A stretch of 32,852 nucleotides of DNA from SCQX01 sp035720945. Its GTDB lineage: Bacteria > Pseudomonadota > Gammaproteobacteria > Burkholderiales > Burkholderiaceae_B. The notes beneath the pieces were generated by a model that saw only the letters and a list, made by a program, of their open reading frames with translations, did not search any database and had not been told where the DNA came from. Of this stretch, positions 14,654-22,551 are shown piece after piece. Position numbers and translations under genes: made by a program. How positions within the stretch are numbered: position 1 is the first letter of the stretch; the number at the start of each line of letters is the position of its first letter. The DNA is taken from assembly GCA_035720945.1 (NCBI GenBank), contig DASTNK010000078.1, positions 1-32,852 on the forward strand, read 5' to 3'.

Positions 14654-15876
14654 TAGGGCTCTTCTCCCACCAGCGCCGTCGCGAACTCGCGCGCCACGAA
14701 GGGCTGCAGATCATCCAGCCCCTCGCCCACGCCTATCCAGTAGACCGGCACCGGGCGCACCCCCTGGCTACCAGCCGCCACGGCGGCCAGGGCCCCGCCC
14801 TTGGCGGTGCCATCCAGCTTGGTGACCACCAGTCCGGTGAGGTTGATGGCGGCATCGAACGCCTTGATCTGCGAGATGGCGTTCTGCCCTGTGTTGCCAT
14901 CGATGACCAGCAACACCTCGTGGGGCGCGGCCGCGTCCGCCTTGCCGATCACGCGGCGTATCTTCTTGAGTTCTTCCATGAGATGCAACTGTGTGGGCAG
15001 GCGTCCGGCCGTATCGATCATGACGACACCCGCCTCGCGCGCCCTGCCCGCGTTGACGGCATCGAATGCGACCGCGGCGGGGTCCCCGCCCTCCTGGGCG
15101 ATGACTGTCACATTGTTGCGGGCGCCCCATGCCATGAGTTGTTCGCGCGCCGCGGCGCGGAAGGTGTCGCCAGCGGCCAGCAGCACACTGGCACCCTGAC
15201 GCTGGAACGCGTTGGCGAGCTTGCCGATCGACGTGGTCTTCCCCGCCCCGTTGACACCCGCGATCATCACGATCAGCGGCGCAACGCTGCCCAGCGGGAA
15301 AGACTTCTCCAGAGGGGCGAGGTGTTCCGCGAGAATGTCTCTCAGCGCCAACCGGACCTGTGAGGCATCGGATAGCCGCTCTTTGCGTACGCGCGCGCGC
15401 AGTGCCGTCAGCAACTGCTCGGTGGCGGCCACGCCGGCATCGGCCATGATCAGCGCGGTCTCGAGCTCTTCAAAGAGGGCTTCATCAACCTTGACGCCCA
15501 CGAACAAACCACCGATGCTCTGGCCGGTGCGTGACAGGCCGCTGCGCAATCGTGACAGCCAGGATTTACCGGCGGCAGGGGCGGCCACGGCCGCGCTCGT
15601 CTCTGGCGGCACAACCGGTTGAGACAACGCCATGTCGTGCGCGTCGGAGACGGATCCTGTGGAGCCATCCGCAGCCGCGTGGGCACCGGACAACTCAGGT
15701 GCAGCAGTGTCTTCGGAAGGGGCACGGGCATGTTCCGAACCGCTGCTATCGGACTCCGCTGCGCGCGTTCCGGCAGCGGCGTCATCACCAGTCGGAGCAC
15801 CCGGCGCGGCCGGGTCAGCCGCCTGGTCTTCCCCGCCCGGACGCGGCACATTCTTTTTTTTCAGGAAACTGAACAT
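14653..15876 (-). CDS. ftsY: Signal recognition particle receptor FtsY
   Basis: FtsY is the membrane-associated receptor that, with Ffh and 4.5S RNA, brings inner-membrane proteins to the translocon. The 407-residue protein starts with a variable acidic/Ala-rich A domain (residues 8-100), then the N helical bundle (KSWLSRLRSGLSRTGQSIGG onward) and the NG GTPase: GVNGAGKT (207-214, P-loop), DTFRAAAREQL (237-247), DTAGR (288-292), TKLDG (352-356) and the final GVGEGLDDLQPF. All catalytic motifs are intact. Codons 6-8 are a run of eight As followed by G (K-K-K). Divergent from rsmD by 84 bases, the common arrangement in beta-proteobacteria. Confidence 0.98.
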   Translation of the reverse strand: MFSFLKKKNVPRPGGEDQAADPAAPGAPTGDDAAAGTRAAESDSSGSEHARAPSEDTAAPELSGAHAAADGSTGSVSDAHDMALSQPVVPPETSAAVAAPAAGKSWLSRLRSGLSRTGQSIGGLFVGVKVDEALFEELETALIMADAGVAATEQLLTALRARVRKERLSDASQVRLALRDILAEHLAPLEKSFPLGSVAPLIVMIAGVNGAGKTTSIGKLANAFQRQGASVLLAAGDTFRAAAREQLMAWGARNNVTVIAQEGGDPAAVAFDAVNAGRAREAGVVMIDTAGRLPTQLHLMEELKKIRRVIGKADAAAPHEVLLVIDGNTGQNAISQIKAFDAAINLTGLVVTKLDGTAKGGALAAVAAGSQGVRPVPVYWIGVGEGLDDLQPFVAREFATALVGEEP

Positions 15877-15960
15877 AAACTCTAGGCTTTACACTAATTC
15901 TTCGAAGAGGCAGACCAGGGCCGAGGCCTGGGTCGAAACAGCCGTAACCCCCGTCTTGCC

Positions 15961-16617
15961 ATGAAAAAGCATTTACTCCGTATTGTAGGCGGTGATTACC
16001 GCCGCACGCCCATACCCGTGGTCGACGCCGAGGGCCTGCGGCCCACGCCGGATCGCGTCCGCGAAACTCTTTACAACTGGTTGCATCATTTCTGGGGCGG
16101 CGGGTTTTCCGACAAGCGTGTCCTGGACCTGTTCGCGGGCACGGGCGCCCTGGGGTTCGAGGCGGCCTCCCGTGGCGCGGCGCACGTGCAAATGGTCGAG
16201 GCCAATCCCGAGGCGGTGGCCGCCCTGCGCCAGTTGCGCACCCGGCTGGGCGCGAGCCAGGTGCGCATCCACGCCGGCGACGCCCGAACCGTTCTGGCGC
16301 GGCTCAACGCCTCACCGTTCGACCTCGTGTTGCTCGACCCCCCTTTCGGGCTGGACTGGCTCGACAAACTGTGGCCCGCATTGCCCGCACTGATGGCGCC
16401 CGACGCGCTGCTGTATGTGGAATCGGAAACACCGGTTGCCCCGCCCCTCGCCTTTGAAATCGTCCGACAGGGCAAGGCCGGAGCGGTGCATTTCCATCTG
16501 TTGCGATTTGCTGCATCGCAAAAAACCGGGAATAATTCCACATCGGAATCCACTCAACCCGGCGACCAATCAGGGCATCATGCCTCGGAGCCCTCCCAAC
16601 AACCGGAGCCAGAATGA
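15961..16617 (+). CDS. rsmD: 16S rRNA (guanine(966)-N2)-methyltransferase
   Basis: RsmD methylates G966 of 16S rRNA in the assembled 30S subunit, using S-adenosylmethionine. The opening LRIVGGDYRRTPIPVVDAEGLRPTPDRVRETLYNWL is the family start. VLDLFAGTGALGFEAASRGA is the SAM-binding motif I, and FDLVLLDPPFG is the catalytic motif IV. The 218 residues exceed the usual length of about 190: the last 30 residues are a Ser/Gln/Pro-rich tail of low complexity. The ATG at 15961 has no strong ribosome site. The stop overlaps the coaD start as ATGA (16614-16617), a coupling often seen for this pair. Confidence 0.95.
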   Translation: MKKHLLRIVGGDYRRTPIPVVDAEGLRPTPDRVRETLYNWLHHFWGGGFSDKRVLDLFAGTGALGFEAASRGAAHVQMVEANPEAVAALRQLRTRLGASQVRIHAGDARTVLARLNASPFDLVLLDPPFGLDWLDKLWPALPALMAPDALLYVESETPVAPPLAFEIVRQGKAGAVHFHLLRFAASQKTGNNSTSESTQPGDQSGHHASEPSQQPEPE

Positions 16618-17117
16618 TCATTGCCGTCTACCCTGGAACATTCGACCCGCTCACCCGGGGCCACGAAGACCTGGTGCGTCGCGCGGCCAGCCTGTTCGAC
16701 CACCTCGTCGTGGGCGTGGCCCACAGCCGCAACAAGAAGCCCTTTTTCTCCGTCGAGGAACGCGTGGAAATCGCCCGCGAAGTCCTGGGTCACTACCCCA
16801 ACGTCGAGGTGAAAAGCTTTGCGGGCCTGTTGAAGGATTTCGTGCGCGAGCAGAACGGCCGCGTCATCGTGCGCGGCTTGCGCGCGGTGTCCGACTTCGA
16901 ATACGAGTTCCAGATGGCGGGCATGAACCGCCATCTGCTGCCCGAAGTCGAAACCCTGTTCATGACACCCTCGGATCAGTACCAATTCATCTCGGGCACC
17001 ATCGTGCGCGAAATCGCGATACTGGGCGGCGACGTCGGAAAATTCGTGTTTCCGTCGGTGGAGCGCTGGCTGCACAGCAAAGCCAAGGCCCTACGCGAAG
17101 CGGGCGAGCAGGAATGA
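16614..17117 (+). CDS. coaD: Phosphopantetheine adenylyltransferase
   Basis: CoaD transfers AMP from ATP to 4'-phosphopantetheine, the penultimate step of coenzyme A synthesis. The 167-residue protein shows YPGTFDPLTRGH (Thr10 and His18 of the nucleotidyltransferase TxGH motif), GLRAVSDFEYEFQMAGMNR and the ISGTIVRE motif that ends the active site (usually ISSTxVRE). It has the normal length with a short polar tail. A GGAG lies at 16605-16608. It is translationally coupled to rsmD and convergent with the MOSC-like gene. Confidence 0.97.
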   Translation: MIIAVYPGTFDPLTRGHEDLVRRAASLFDHLVVGVAHSRNKKPFFSVEERVEIAREVLGHYPNVEVKSFAGLLKDFVREQNGRVIVRGLRAVSDFEYEFQMAGMNRHLLPEVETLFMTPSDQYQFISGTIVREIAILGGDVGKFVFPSVERWLHSKAKALREAGEQE

Positions 17118-17131
17118 CGCGTGTGCTGTCT

Positions 17132-17163
17132 GGTTCATCCGGGTTTCAATGCCCGGACCAACC
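17132..17163. terminator. Hairpin between convergent coaD and MOSC_N gene
   Basis: GGTTCATCCGGG and CCCGGACCAACC form imperfect 12-base arms (10 pairs) around an 8-base loop, 14 bases after the coaD stop. There is no T-run, so any termination would be weak or Rho-assisted. The position between convergent genes supports a 3'-end role. Confidence 0.35.
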
Positions 17164-17204
17164 AGCGCATTGATCAGCGGCGGCGAACGAAGGCCGCGCG
17201 CCGG

Positions 17205-17597
17205 CTACAACACCGGCCAGTCCACCTTGCCCGCATCGGGGTGCACCTTCATCAGGCGGCACGGCGCCTTCAGGTAGTTCGTCAGCCAGGTGGCTGCCAG
17301 ATCCCCCTCGTCCACCACATCGACCTTCTGTGTGCCGATGGTGGCCACCCGGCGCACACTATCGTCGTCTTCGATGACGTCGAGCGGAATATCCATGCGC
17401 AGCATGCCGGGCGCCTTGATGGCCAAATAGCCGAAACGGATGGCGGGCGCGATCTCACCCAGTAGAGGAAACTCGTCCCGCGTGACCAGCCGCCCGTTCT
17501 CGTCGACGACCAGCCAGCGCTTGTCGTAATCCGCCGCATCCGGATGGTCGCAGCCAGCACAAGCGGCAATGGGGAAATACATGTCGTTGGGTTTCAT
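17205..17597 (-). CDS. Stand-alone MOSC N-terminal beta-barrel domain protein
   Basis: This 130-residue protein resembles only the N-terminal domain (MOSC_N) of MOSC proteins such as YcbX and mARC. FPIAACAGCDHPDAADYDKRWLVVDENGRLVTRDEFPLL (residues 8-46) follows the family pattern of a YPIKSCxG strand, then a WLVVDENGR strand and the TxRxxPxL loop. APGMLRMDIPL and WLTNYLKAPCRLMKV match the end of that domain. The catalytic MOSC domain with its molybdenum-ligand cysteine is absent, and the DNA beyond the stop does not encode it. The role is unknown. The ATG overlaps the stop of the asmA-like gene by four bases (ATGA, 17594-17597), so the two are cotranslated. Confidence 0.75.
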   Translation of the reverse strand: MKPNDMYFPIAACAGCDHPDAADYDKRWLVVDENGRLVTRDEFPLLGEIAPAIRFGYLAIKAPGMLRMDIPLDVIEDDDSVRRVATIGTQKVDVVDEGDLAATWLTNYLKAPCRLMKVHPDAGKVDWPVL

Positions 17598-20245
17598 TTT
17601 CCTAGGAGTCCTTTGAGGGCGTTGCCAATGCTCTTGACCGTGCTCGACGGTTCGGGTCTGGGAGCGGGTTTCGATTCAGGAGAGGCCGGGGACGCCGCTG
17701 GCGCCGGCCCTCCCCCGACGCCCTTGGACAGCAGATCAAGCAACCCCCGTTGCACGGCCTGCTTGACCGCGTGGCTGCCGATTTCCTTCCACTGCACCTG
17801 GTAACCTGGCTTGCTGAACGGCCCCGCGATGCGCACCGGCACGGTCACCCCTTCCAGTTCCTCGAGGCCACCCTGCCCCTTCGCCGAGCCCACGACCCGA
17901 GCCTTCACCATGATATCCAACTGCTTGTTGACCAGATCGATGGACGAGGGCTCGCCCTCGGTGATGCGCAGCATCGGCGCCATGATGGACAGGTTCTTGA
18001 GCGTGCCCTGTCCCTGACTGAACACCAGGCTCGCGTCCAGCGAGGTGAAGTCGGTCTTGCGCGCGGCGTCGAAAGTCGTGGCAAGGCTGGATGTCTGGCC
18101 ATTGAGCACGTTCTTCACCGCCTGGCTGACTTCCCGTAGTGTCTGAGCCACGTTGATGCCGGTGATGGCCCCATCGTGTACCTGCGCCTTGACCGTGCCC
18201 GTCAAGCCCGCGACACAGGCATCGGCCGTGGTTCCCGTCGTACGCAGATCGACGTTCAGTGAACCCAGCCCTGATAGCCGACCAGGCTGGCCCAGCGCAA
18301 GCAACATCGGCAACACCGATACATTGCGCAGCGACGCCTTGGTCGCCAGATCGCCATTCGAGGTGGCGGTGAATCCACCGGTGAGCGTGCCCTGGTAAAG
18401 ATCGGCCGTGACCCGGGTCACGTCGAGCGTGCCTTTGGCGGCGCGCACAGCGGCGCTGAACTTCTTCGCCTCGAACTGGCCGACCTTCAGGTCGCCGATC
18501 TTGATGGTGCCCGTGACATTGGCCGAATCGAGGAACTTCAGGTCGATCGGCTCGGATGGGGCAGGGGCCGCTTGCGTCGCCGGCCCCGCTTTCCCGGACG
18601 TCGAGGGTGCCGCCTTCTTGGCCGCCGGTTTGCCTGGCGCGGCCGTCGGTTTGGCGTCCGGCTTGCCGGTAACGGGCGGGAAGAGCTTGTTGAAATCCAG
18701 AGAGTCGGCGTTCAAATCGAAAGCCACGGCCGGATCATTCAGGTGCGTGGCCTTGAGCTTGAAATCCAGTTTACTGCCGTTCAGAACGGCGTCGATCTCG
18801 CTGACGATCTGATCCTTGGCCAGATCGGCGCTGAGGCTGCCAATCATGGGGAAATCAAAGCTGCCACCTGGCAACGCGGCATCCTGGATCTTCATGTCAC
18901 CCTTGATGGCCGACAGGCCGCCTTGCTCAGACAGGAAATTCCAGCTTCCCGGCGATGACAGATTCAACTGCACCAGGCGGTCACCCTGCTTGAGGCCGCT
19001 GTCGACCTTGAGCTCCTTGAAGCTCAGGTTGTACGCGTTGCCGTCGATTCCGGCCAATCCCAGCGCGACCCCCAACACCTCGTTGTCACTGGTCAGCTTG
19101 ACCGTGCCCGCCACGGGCTCGCCCTTGGCGGAATCCGGGGAAATGGAAAGGCTGGGGGCGTCGAACGCCACGTCGAAAGCGCGATCCGGCAGATTACCCT
19201 TGGCGCGCAGCGCCAGCTTCTGTACCTGGAATTCCCAGCGGCTGCGATCCACGCGGAGCCGCGGCACGGCCAGCCGAACGTCGAGATTCTTGATCTGCGG
19301 CACGCCCAGCTTGCTTGGGTGCACGTTCCCTTGCACGGACAACTCGATGTTGCTGACGTCGAGCATCCGCGAGTACGCGTCATAAGCGAGATTGCCTTGC
19401 AGGGTCGCGGACTTCGCATCCAGAGACCCCAACAGCCCCTTGAGCTGGAGATTCAGCTTCTGCGCCGAGTAGGTCCTGGCCTCGGGATTGAACGTCACCA
19501 CCGCCTGGCCTTGAATGTCGGCCTTGGCCACCGGATAGTCGCCGATGAGTTTGCCTTTGAGCGCCACATCGAACGGCTGGCCGAACGTCACGCGCCCCGT
19601 GTTCACATCCAGGTGCTGAACCCGCGCGGATGTCCCGGTGACGGCGTCGAAATAGTGGATCTCCCCCCCCTTGAGATCCAGCCCGGCGATGTCGATCTGG
19701 AAATCGGTGCGCGCGGCATGACGATCGGCGATCGCGGCAGGCAGCGACACGAGCTGCTGCGCGGCCCCGCCCGCCAGGGCGATGGGCGTGGCATGGGCGA
19801 CAGCCCCCATCTTGGGAGCGGATTGGCTCGCGGCATACGGCGGTCGGCTCCCGAGCAAGTCGTCAAAATTGAAACGGCGGTGCTTGTCGCGGGCAATCCA
19901 GGCCTTGAAACCCGATACGGCGACATGGTCGACGACCAGCCGATTTGAAATCAACGGCCATATCGCCACCGCGAAACGCGCACTGTCTATCGAAGCGAAG
20001 GTGTCGTCGCTGTTGACGTCCGACAGCGACACATCATGGACCGACAGGCCGATACGGGGAAAGAGAGACAGTTCCAGCGGCCCCTTGATGGCCAGGGTAC
20101 GGTGGTAACGGCTATAGACGAGGCGCTCGAGCTTGGCTTTGTACGCGTTCGGATCAAAGGTCAGCAGGAAGATGGCTATCCCGACCAATGTGGCGATCAC
20201 CAGTACGACGATCGCGATCAAAATTCGCTTGAACCAAACTTTCAT
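17594..20245 (-). CDS. AsmA-family envelope protein
   Basis: This 883-residue protein has one N-terminal membrane helix (residues 8-30, IAIVVLVIATLVGIAIFLL) and a large periplasmic part. The AsmA N-terminal pattern FDPNAYKAKLERLVYSRYHRTLAIKGPLELSLFPRIGLSVHDVSLSD follows the helix. The C-terminal AsmA domain, with repeated beta strands such as GSLNVDLRTTGTTADACVAGLTGTVKAQVHDGAITGINV, ends before a Pro/Ser tail. Between the halves lies an Ala/Pro/Lys linker (about residues 525-565). AsmA-like proteins are repeating beta-groove proteins thought to help phospholipid transport to, or assembly in, the outer membrane. Length exceeds E. coli AsmA (617). It is first in a two-gene unit with the MOSC_N gene. 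Confidence 0.92.
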   Translation of the reverse strand: MKVWFKRILIAIVVLVIATLVGIAIFLLTFDPNAYKAKLERLVYSRYHRTLAIKGPLELSLFPRIGLSVHDVSLSDVNSDDTFASIDSARFAVAIWPLISNRLVVDHVAVSGFKAWIARDKHRRFNFDDLLGSRPPYAASQSAPKMGAVAHATPIALAGGAAQQLVSLPAAIADRHAARTDFQIDIAGLDLKGGEIHYFDAVTGTSARVQHLDVNTGRVTFGQPFDVALKGKLIGDYPVAKADIQGQAVVTFNPEARTYSAQKLNLQLKGLLGSLDAKSATLQGNLAYDAYSRMLDVSNIELSVQGNVHPSKLGVPQIKNLDVRLAVPRLRVDRSRWEFQVQKLALRAKGNLPDRAFDVAFDAPSLSISPDSAKGEPVAGTVKLTSDNEVLGVALGLAGIDGNAYNLSFKELKVDSGLKQGDRLVQLNLSSPGSWNFLSEQGGLSAIKGDMKIQDAALPGGSFDFPMIGSLSADLAKDQIVSEIDAVLNGSKLDFKLKATHLNDPAVAFDLNADSLDFNKLFPPVTGKPDAKPTAAPGKPAAKKAAPSTSGKAGPATQAAPAPSEPIDLKFLDSANVTGTIKIGDLKVGQFEAKKFSAAVRAAKGTLDVTRVTADLYQGTLTGGFTATSNGDLATKASLRNVSVLPMLLALGQPGRLSGLGSLNVDLRTTGTTADACVAGLTGTVKAQVHDGAITGINVAQTLREVSQAVKNVLNGQTSSLATTFDAARKTDFTSLDASLVFSQGQGTLKNLSIMAPMLRITEGEPSSIDLVNKQLDIMVKARVVGSAKGQGGLEELEGVTVPVRIAGPFSKPGYQVQWKEIGSHAVKQAVQRGLLDLLSKGVGGGPAPAASPASPESKPAPRPEPSSTVKSIGNALKGLLGK

Positions 20246-20518
20246 GTGCTGTCTCAGACTCCGGAAACGACTTCAGCCGGCTCGCGACGCAGGAGCGTCT
20301 CAGGTAACCGACACGTCGAATGCTAACCCAAGTCTTATGGCTGTATGGAAATTCCCGGACGATTTCATGCCCCGGGCCTGACAAAATGTCGGTTTTCATC
20401 AAATGGAAAAACGGGGAACGGCACCGTCCCGGGAGGGAGGATGGCCGCCTGACGGCGGCCCCGCAATACGGAGAAGGCCAAACGGCCGTGAGACGGCCGG
20501 GCCGGAAACGCCACGTGG
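20246..20518. other. Gap with GC-rich hairpins between asmA-like and yidB-like genes
   Basis: Both flanking genes run on the minus strand. No gene is supported here. Next to yidB there are two hairpins, CGGCCGT-GAG-ACGGCCG (20483-20499) and GGCCGCC-TGAC-GGCGGCC (20443-20460). A weaker hairpin lies at about 20412-20433 with five Ts after it in the minus direction (20407-20411). The 3' end of the yidB-like transcript probably lies in this set. A promoter for the asmA-like gene should lie within 20246-20400, but I see no convincing boxes. Confidence 0.45.
20480..20499 (-). terminator. Likely terminator hairpin of the yidB-like gene
   Basis: On the minus strand, CGGCCGT-CTC-ACGGCCG (a 7-bp GC stem with a 3-base loop) is followed by TTT and then GG, 20 bases after the yidB stop. 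The T-run is short, so efficiency is doubtful; the further hairpins at 20443-20460 and 20407-20433 may assist. Confidence 0.4.
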
Positions 20519-20932
20519 CTACAGCTTGCCCAGCAAGCCAGACACCGCCCCCATGAGCGACGACGCATCCAGGCTTTGCCCGTCGGGCACTGAGCCGTTG
20601 GGCGTGGCCTGATCCACCACATGAGGCAACAGCGAGCTCAGTCCGGCCAGCACCGAGCTCTTGTCCTGGTTCGTGCTCTGCGCCAGATTATTGACGACAT
20701 CGTCACCCAGGACCGACTGCACCTGGTCACTGGACACGGACTGGTTGGCCCCGGTTCCGACCCATGACGATACGACGTCACCCAGGCCACCCGCCTGGAA
20801 TTTCTGCACCAGGCCCTGCAGCCCCCCTGGGTAATTGTTGATTTCCGCGACCAGCGCCGGCAGCAGACTGGCCGCCTGCCCGGAATTTGCGTTGCCCCCC
20901 ACCGCGGACATGACAGAATCGAGAAGTCCCAT
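20519..20932 (-). CDS. YidB-family protein (DUF937)
   Basis: This is a 137-residue protein of the YidB/DUF937 group. It opens MGLLDSVMSAVGGN, then LLPALVAEINNYPGGLQGLVQKFQAGGLGDVVSSWVGTGANQSVSSDQVQSVLGDDVVNNLA, which is the family core; a Gly/Ser/Asp-rich C terminus ends in SGLLGKL. Function is unknown. It has no signal peptide or membrane helix. ATG 20932 has an excellent AAGGAG six bases further upstream than the short spacer requires; an open frame reaching 21022 is not supported by a ribosome site. It is divergent from pntAA with 189 bases between. Confidence 0.9.
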   Translation of the reverse strand: MGLLDSVMSAVGGNANSGQAASLLPALVAEINNYPGGLQGLVQKFQAGGLGDVVSSWVGTGANQSVSSDQVQSVLGDDVVNNLAQSTNQDKSSVLAGLSSLLPHVVDQATPNGSVPDGQSLDASSLMGAVSGLLGKL

Positions 20933-21078
20933 GATAGACGCTCCTTGGTTATTGGAATTCGAGTGTACCGCCCAGATGGCGACTGGAAGAAAAAATTGAC
21001 GAATCTTGCCGTGCCCAGCCATCCGCGCTGATGTCGGCCATCATCGCACACCCACACACCGGGCCCGGTAACTTCATG

Positions 21079-21117
21079 TATAGTGATCGCACCAAAAAAA
21101 ACACCGGCACGGAGGAG
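21079..21117 (+). promoter_or_regulatory. pntAA leader: -10-like box and strong ribosome site
   Basis: A TATAGT at 21079-21084 is a good -10 match, 37 bases before the start of pntAA. The -35 region (about 21056-21061) does not resemble TTGACA. The ribosome site GGAGGAG at 21111-21117 is the strongest SD in the window, four bases before the ATG. A run of seven As (21094-21100) lies in the leader. Confidence 0.4.
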
Positions 21118-21121
21118 CGCC

Positions 21122-22240
21122 ATGCTGATAGGGATCCCGCGCGAAAGCCTTATAGGTGAAACGCGCGTCGCCGCCACGCCCGAGACCGTCAAGAAGTACG
21201 TCAAGGCCGGGCACACCCTCGTCATCGAACAAGGCGCCGGCGAGGCGGCCCGCTATCCCGACCAAGCCTTCACGGACGCCGGCGCCGAACTCGGCGATGG
21301 GTCCCGCGCACTGTCTTGCGACCTGGTGCTCAAGGTACGCTCACCCGACAGCAGCGAACTCGGCCGCATGAAACCCGGCGCCACGCTCGTCGGCATGCTC
21401 GATCCATTCAACCGCGAAGGCCTTGAAGCCTTCGCCGCCGCGGGTATCTCGGCGTTCGCCCTGGAAGCCGCCCCGCGCATCACGCGCGCGCAAAGCCTGG
21501 ACGTGCTGTCCTCGCAAGCCAATCTGGCGGGCTACAAGGCTGTGCTGCTGGCTGCCAACCATTACCAGCGTCTGTTACCCATGATGATGACCGCCGCCGG
21601 CACGCTCAAGGCGGGCCGTGTGGTCATTCTGGGAGCCGGGGTGGCCGGGCTGCAGGCCATCGCCACCGCGCGGCGCCTGGGCGCCATGGTCGAGGCGTCC
21701 GACGTCCGGCCGGCCGCCAAGGAGCAGATCGAATCCCTGGGCGCGAAATTCATCGACGTCCCCTTTGAAACCGACGAAGAACGCGACATCGCGCAAGGGG
21801 TGGGCGGCTATGCGCGGCCCATGCCCGCCGCCTGGATGGCGCGCCAGGCGGTGCTCGTGGCCGAACGCTGCCGCCAGGCCGACATCGTCATCAGCACCGC
21901 CCTCATACCCGGGCGCCCGGCGCCGGTGCTCATCACCGAAGACACGGTCAAGAGCATGAAGCCCGGCTCGGTCATCGTCGATCTCGCCGTCGAGCGCGGC
22001 GGCAACTGCCCCTTGTCCGAAAAAGACAAAGTCGTCGAAAAGCACGGCGTCATCCTGGTGGGCCACAGCAACCTGCCCGCGCTGGTGCCCACCGATGCGT
22101 CGGCCTTGTACGCCCGCAATGTGCAGGATTTCCTGAAACTGATCATCAGCCCCGATGGCGGGCTGGCCATTCCGCAAGACGACGAAATCGTCACCGCCTG
22201 CCTGGTCTGCGCCGGTGGCAAGGTACTGAGGAGCGCCTGA
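21122..22240 (+). CDS. pntAA: NAD(P) transhydrogenase subunit alpha part 1 (NAD-binding)
   Basis: This 372-residue cytoplasmic domain I of the proton-translocating transhydrogenase binds NAD(H). IGIPRESLIGETRVAATPETVKKY is the alanine-dehydrogenase/PntA opening. The Rossmann loop VVILGAGVAGLQAIATARRLGA (near residue 170) is followed by the EASDVRPAAKEQIESLG acidic strand, and GGYARPMPAAWMARQ contains the mobile-loop region. The enzyme couples hydride transfer from NADH to NADP with proton import, supplying NADPH. The start at ATG 21122 is fixed by GGAGGAG. The alpha subunit is split here; the membrane part follows as pntAB with a one-base stop/start overlap (TGATG at 22238-22242). Confidence 0.97.
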   Translation: MLIGIPRESLIGETRVAATPETVKKYVKAGHTLVIEQGAGEAARYPDQAFTDAGAELGDGSRALSCDLVLKVRSPDSSELGRMKPGATLVGMLDPFNREGLEAFAAAGISAFALEAAPRITRAQSLDVLSSQANLAGYKAVLLAANHYQRLLPMMMTAAGTLKAGRVVILGAGVAGLQAIATARRLGAMVEASDVRPAAKEQIESLGAKFIDVPFETDEERDIAQGVGGYARPMPAAWMARQAVLVAERCRQADIVISTALIPGRPAPVLITEDTVKSMKPGSVIVDLAVERGGNCPLSEKDKVVEKHGVILVGHSNLPALVPTDASALYARNVQDFLKLIISPDGGLAIPQDDEIVTACLVCAGGKVLRSA

Positions 22241-22551
22241 TGGAAGCCGTGAACCCCACCCTGATCAATTTCATCATCTTCGTGCTGGCCGTCTACGTGG
22301 GCTACCACGTGGTCTGGAACGTCACACCGGCCCTGCACACCCCGCTCATGGCCGTCACCAATGCCATCTCGGCCATCGTCATCGTCGGCGCCATGCTGGC
22401 GGCCGGCCTCACCGACGGCTACCTGGGCCGCTTCATGGGTGTGTTCGCGGTGGCGCTGGCGGCCGTCAATGTCTTCGGCGGCTTCCTGGTCACGCGCCGC
22501 ATGCTGGAAATGTTCAAGAAGAAAGACCGCAAGACGGGGGGCCGGGCATGA
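22240..22551 (+). CDS. pntAB: NAD(P) transhydrogenase subunit alpha part 2 (membrane)
   Basis: This 103-residue protein supplies the first membrane helices of the transhydrogenase domain II. NPTLINFIIFVLAVYVGYHVVWNVTPALHTPLMAVTNAISAIVIVGAMLAAG is the family core, and the two later helices end at RRMLEMFKKKDRK. As a separate gene it is typical of alpha- and beta-proteobacteria. The ATG shares one base with the pntAA stop, preceded by GAGGAG at 22228-22233. Its stop overlaps pntB by four bases (ATGA, 22548-22551), so all three subunits are translated as a coupled set. Confidence 0.97.
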   Translation: MEAVNPTLINFIIFVLAVYVGYHVVWNVTPALHTPLMAVTNAISAIVIVGAMLAAGLTDGYLGRFMGVFAVALAAVNVFGGFLVTRRMLEMFKKKDRKTGGRA

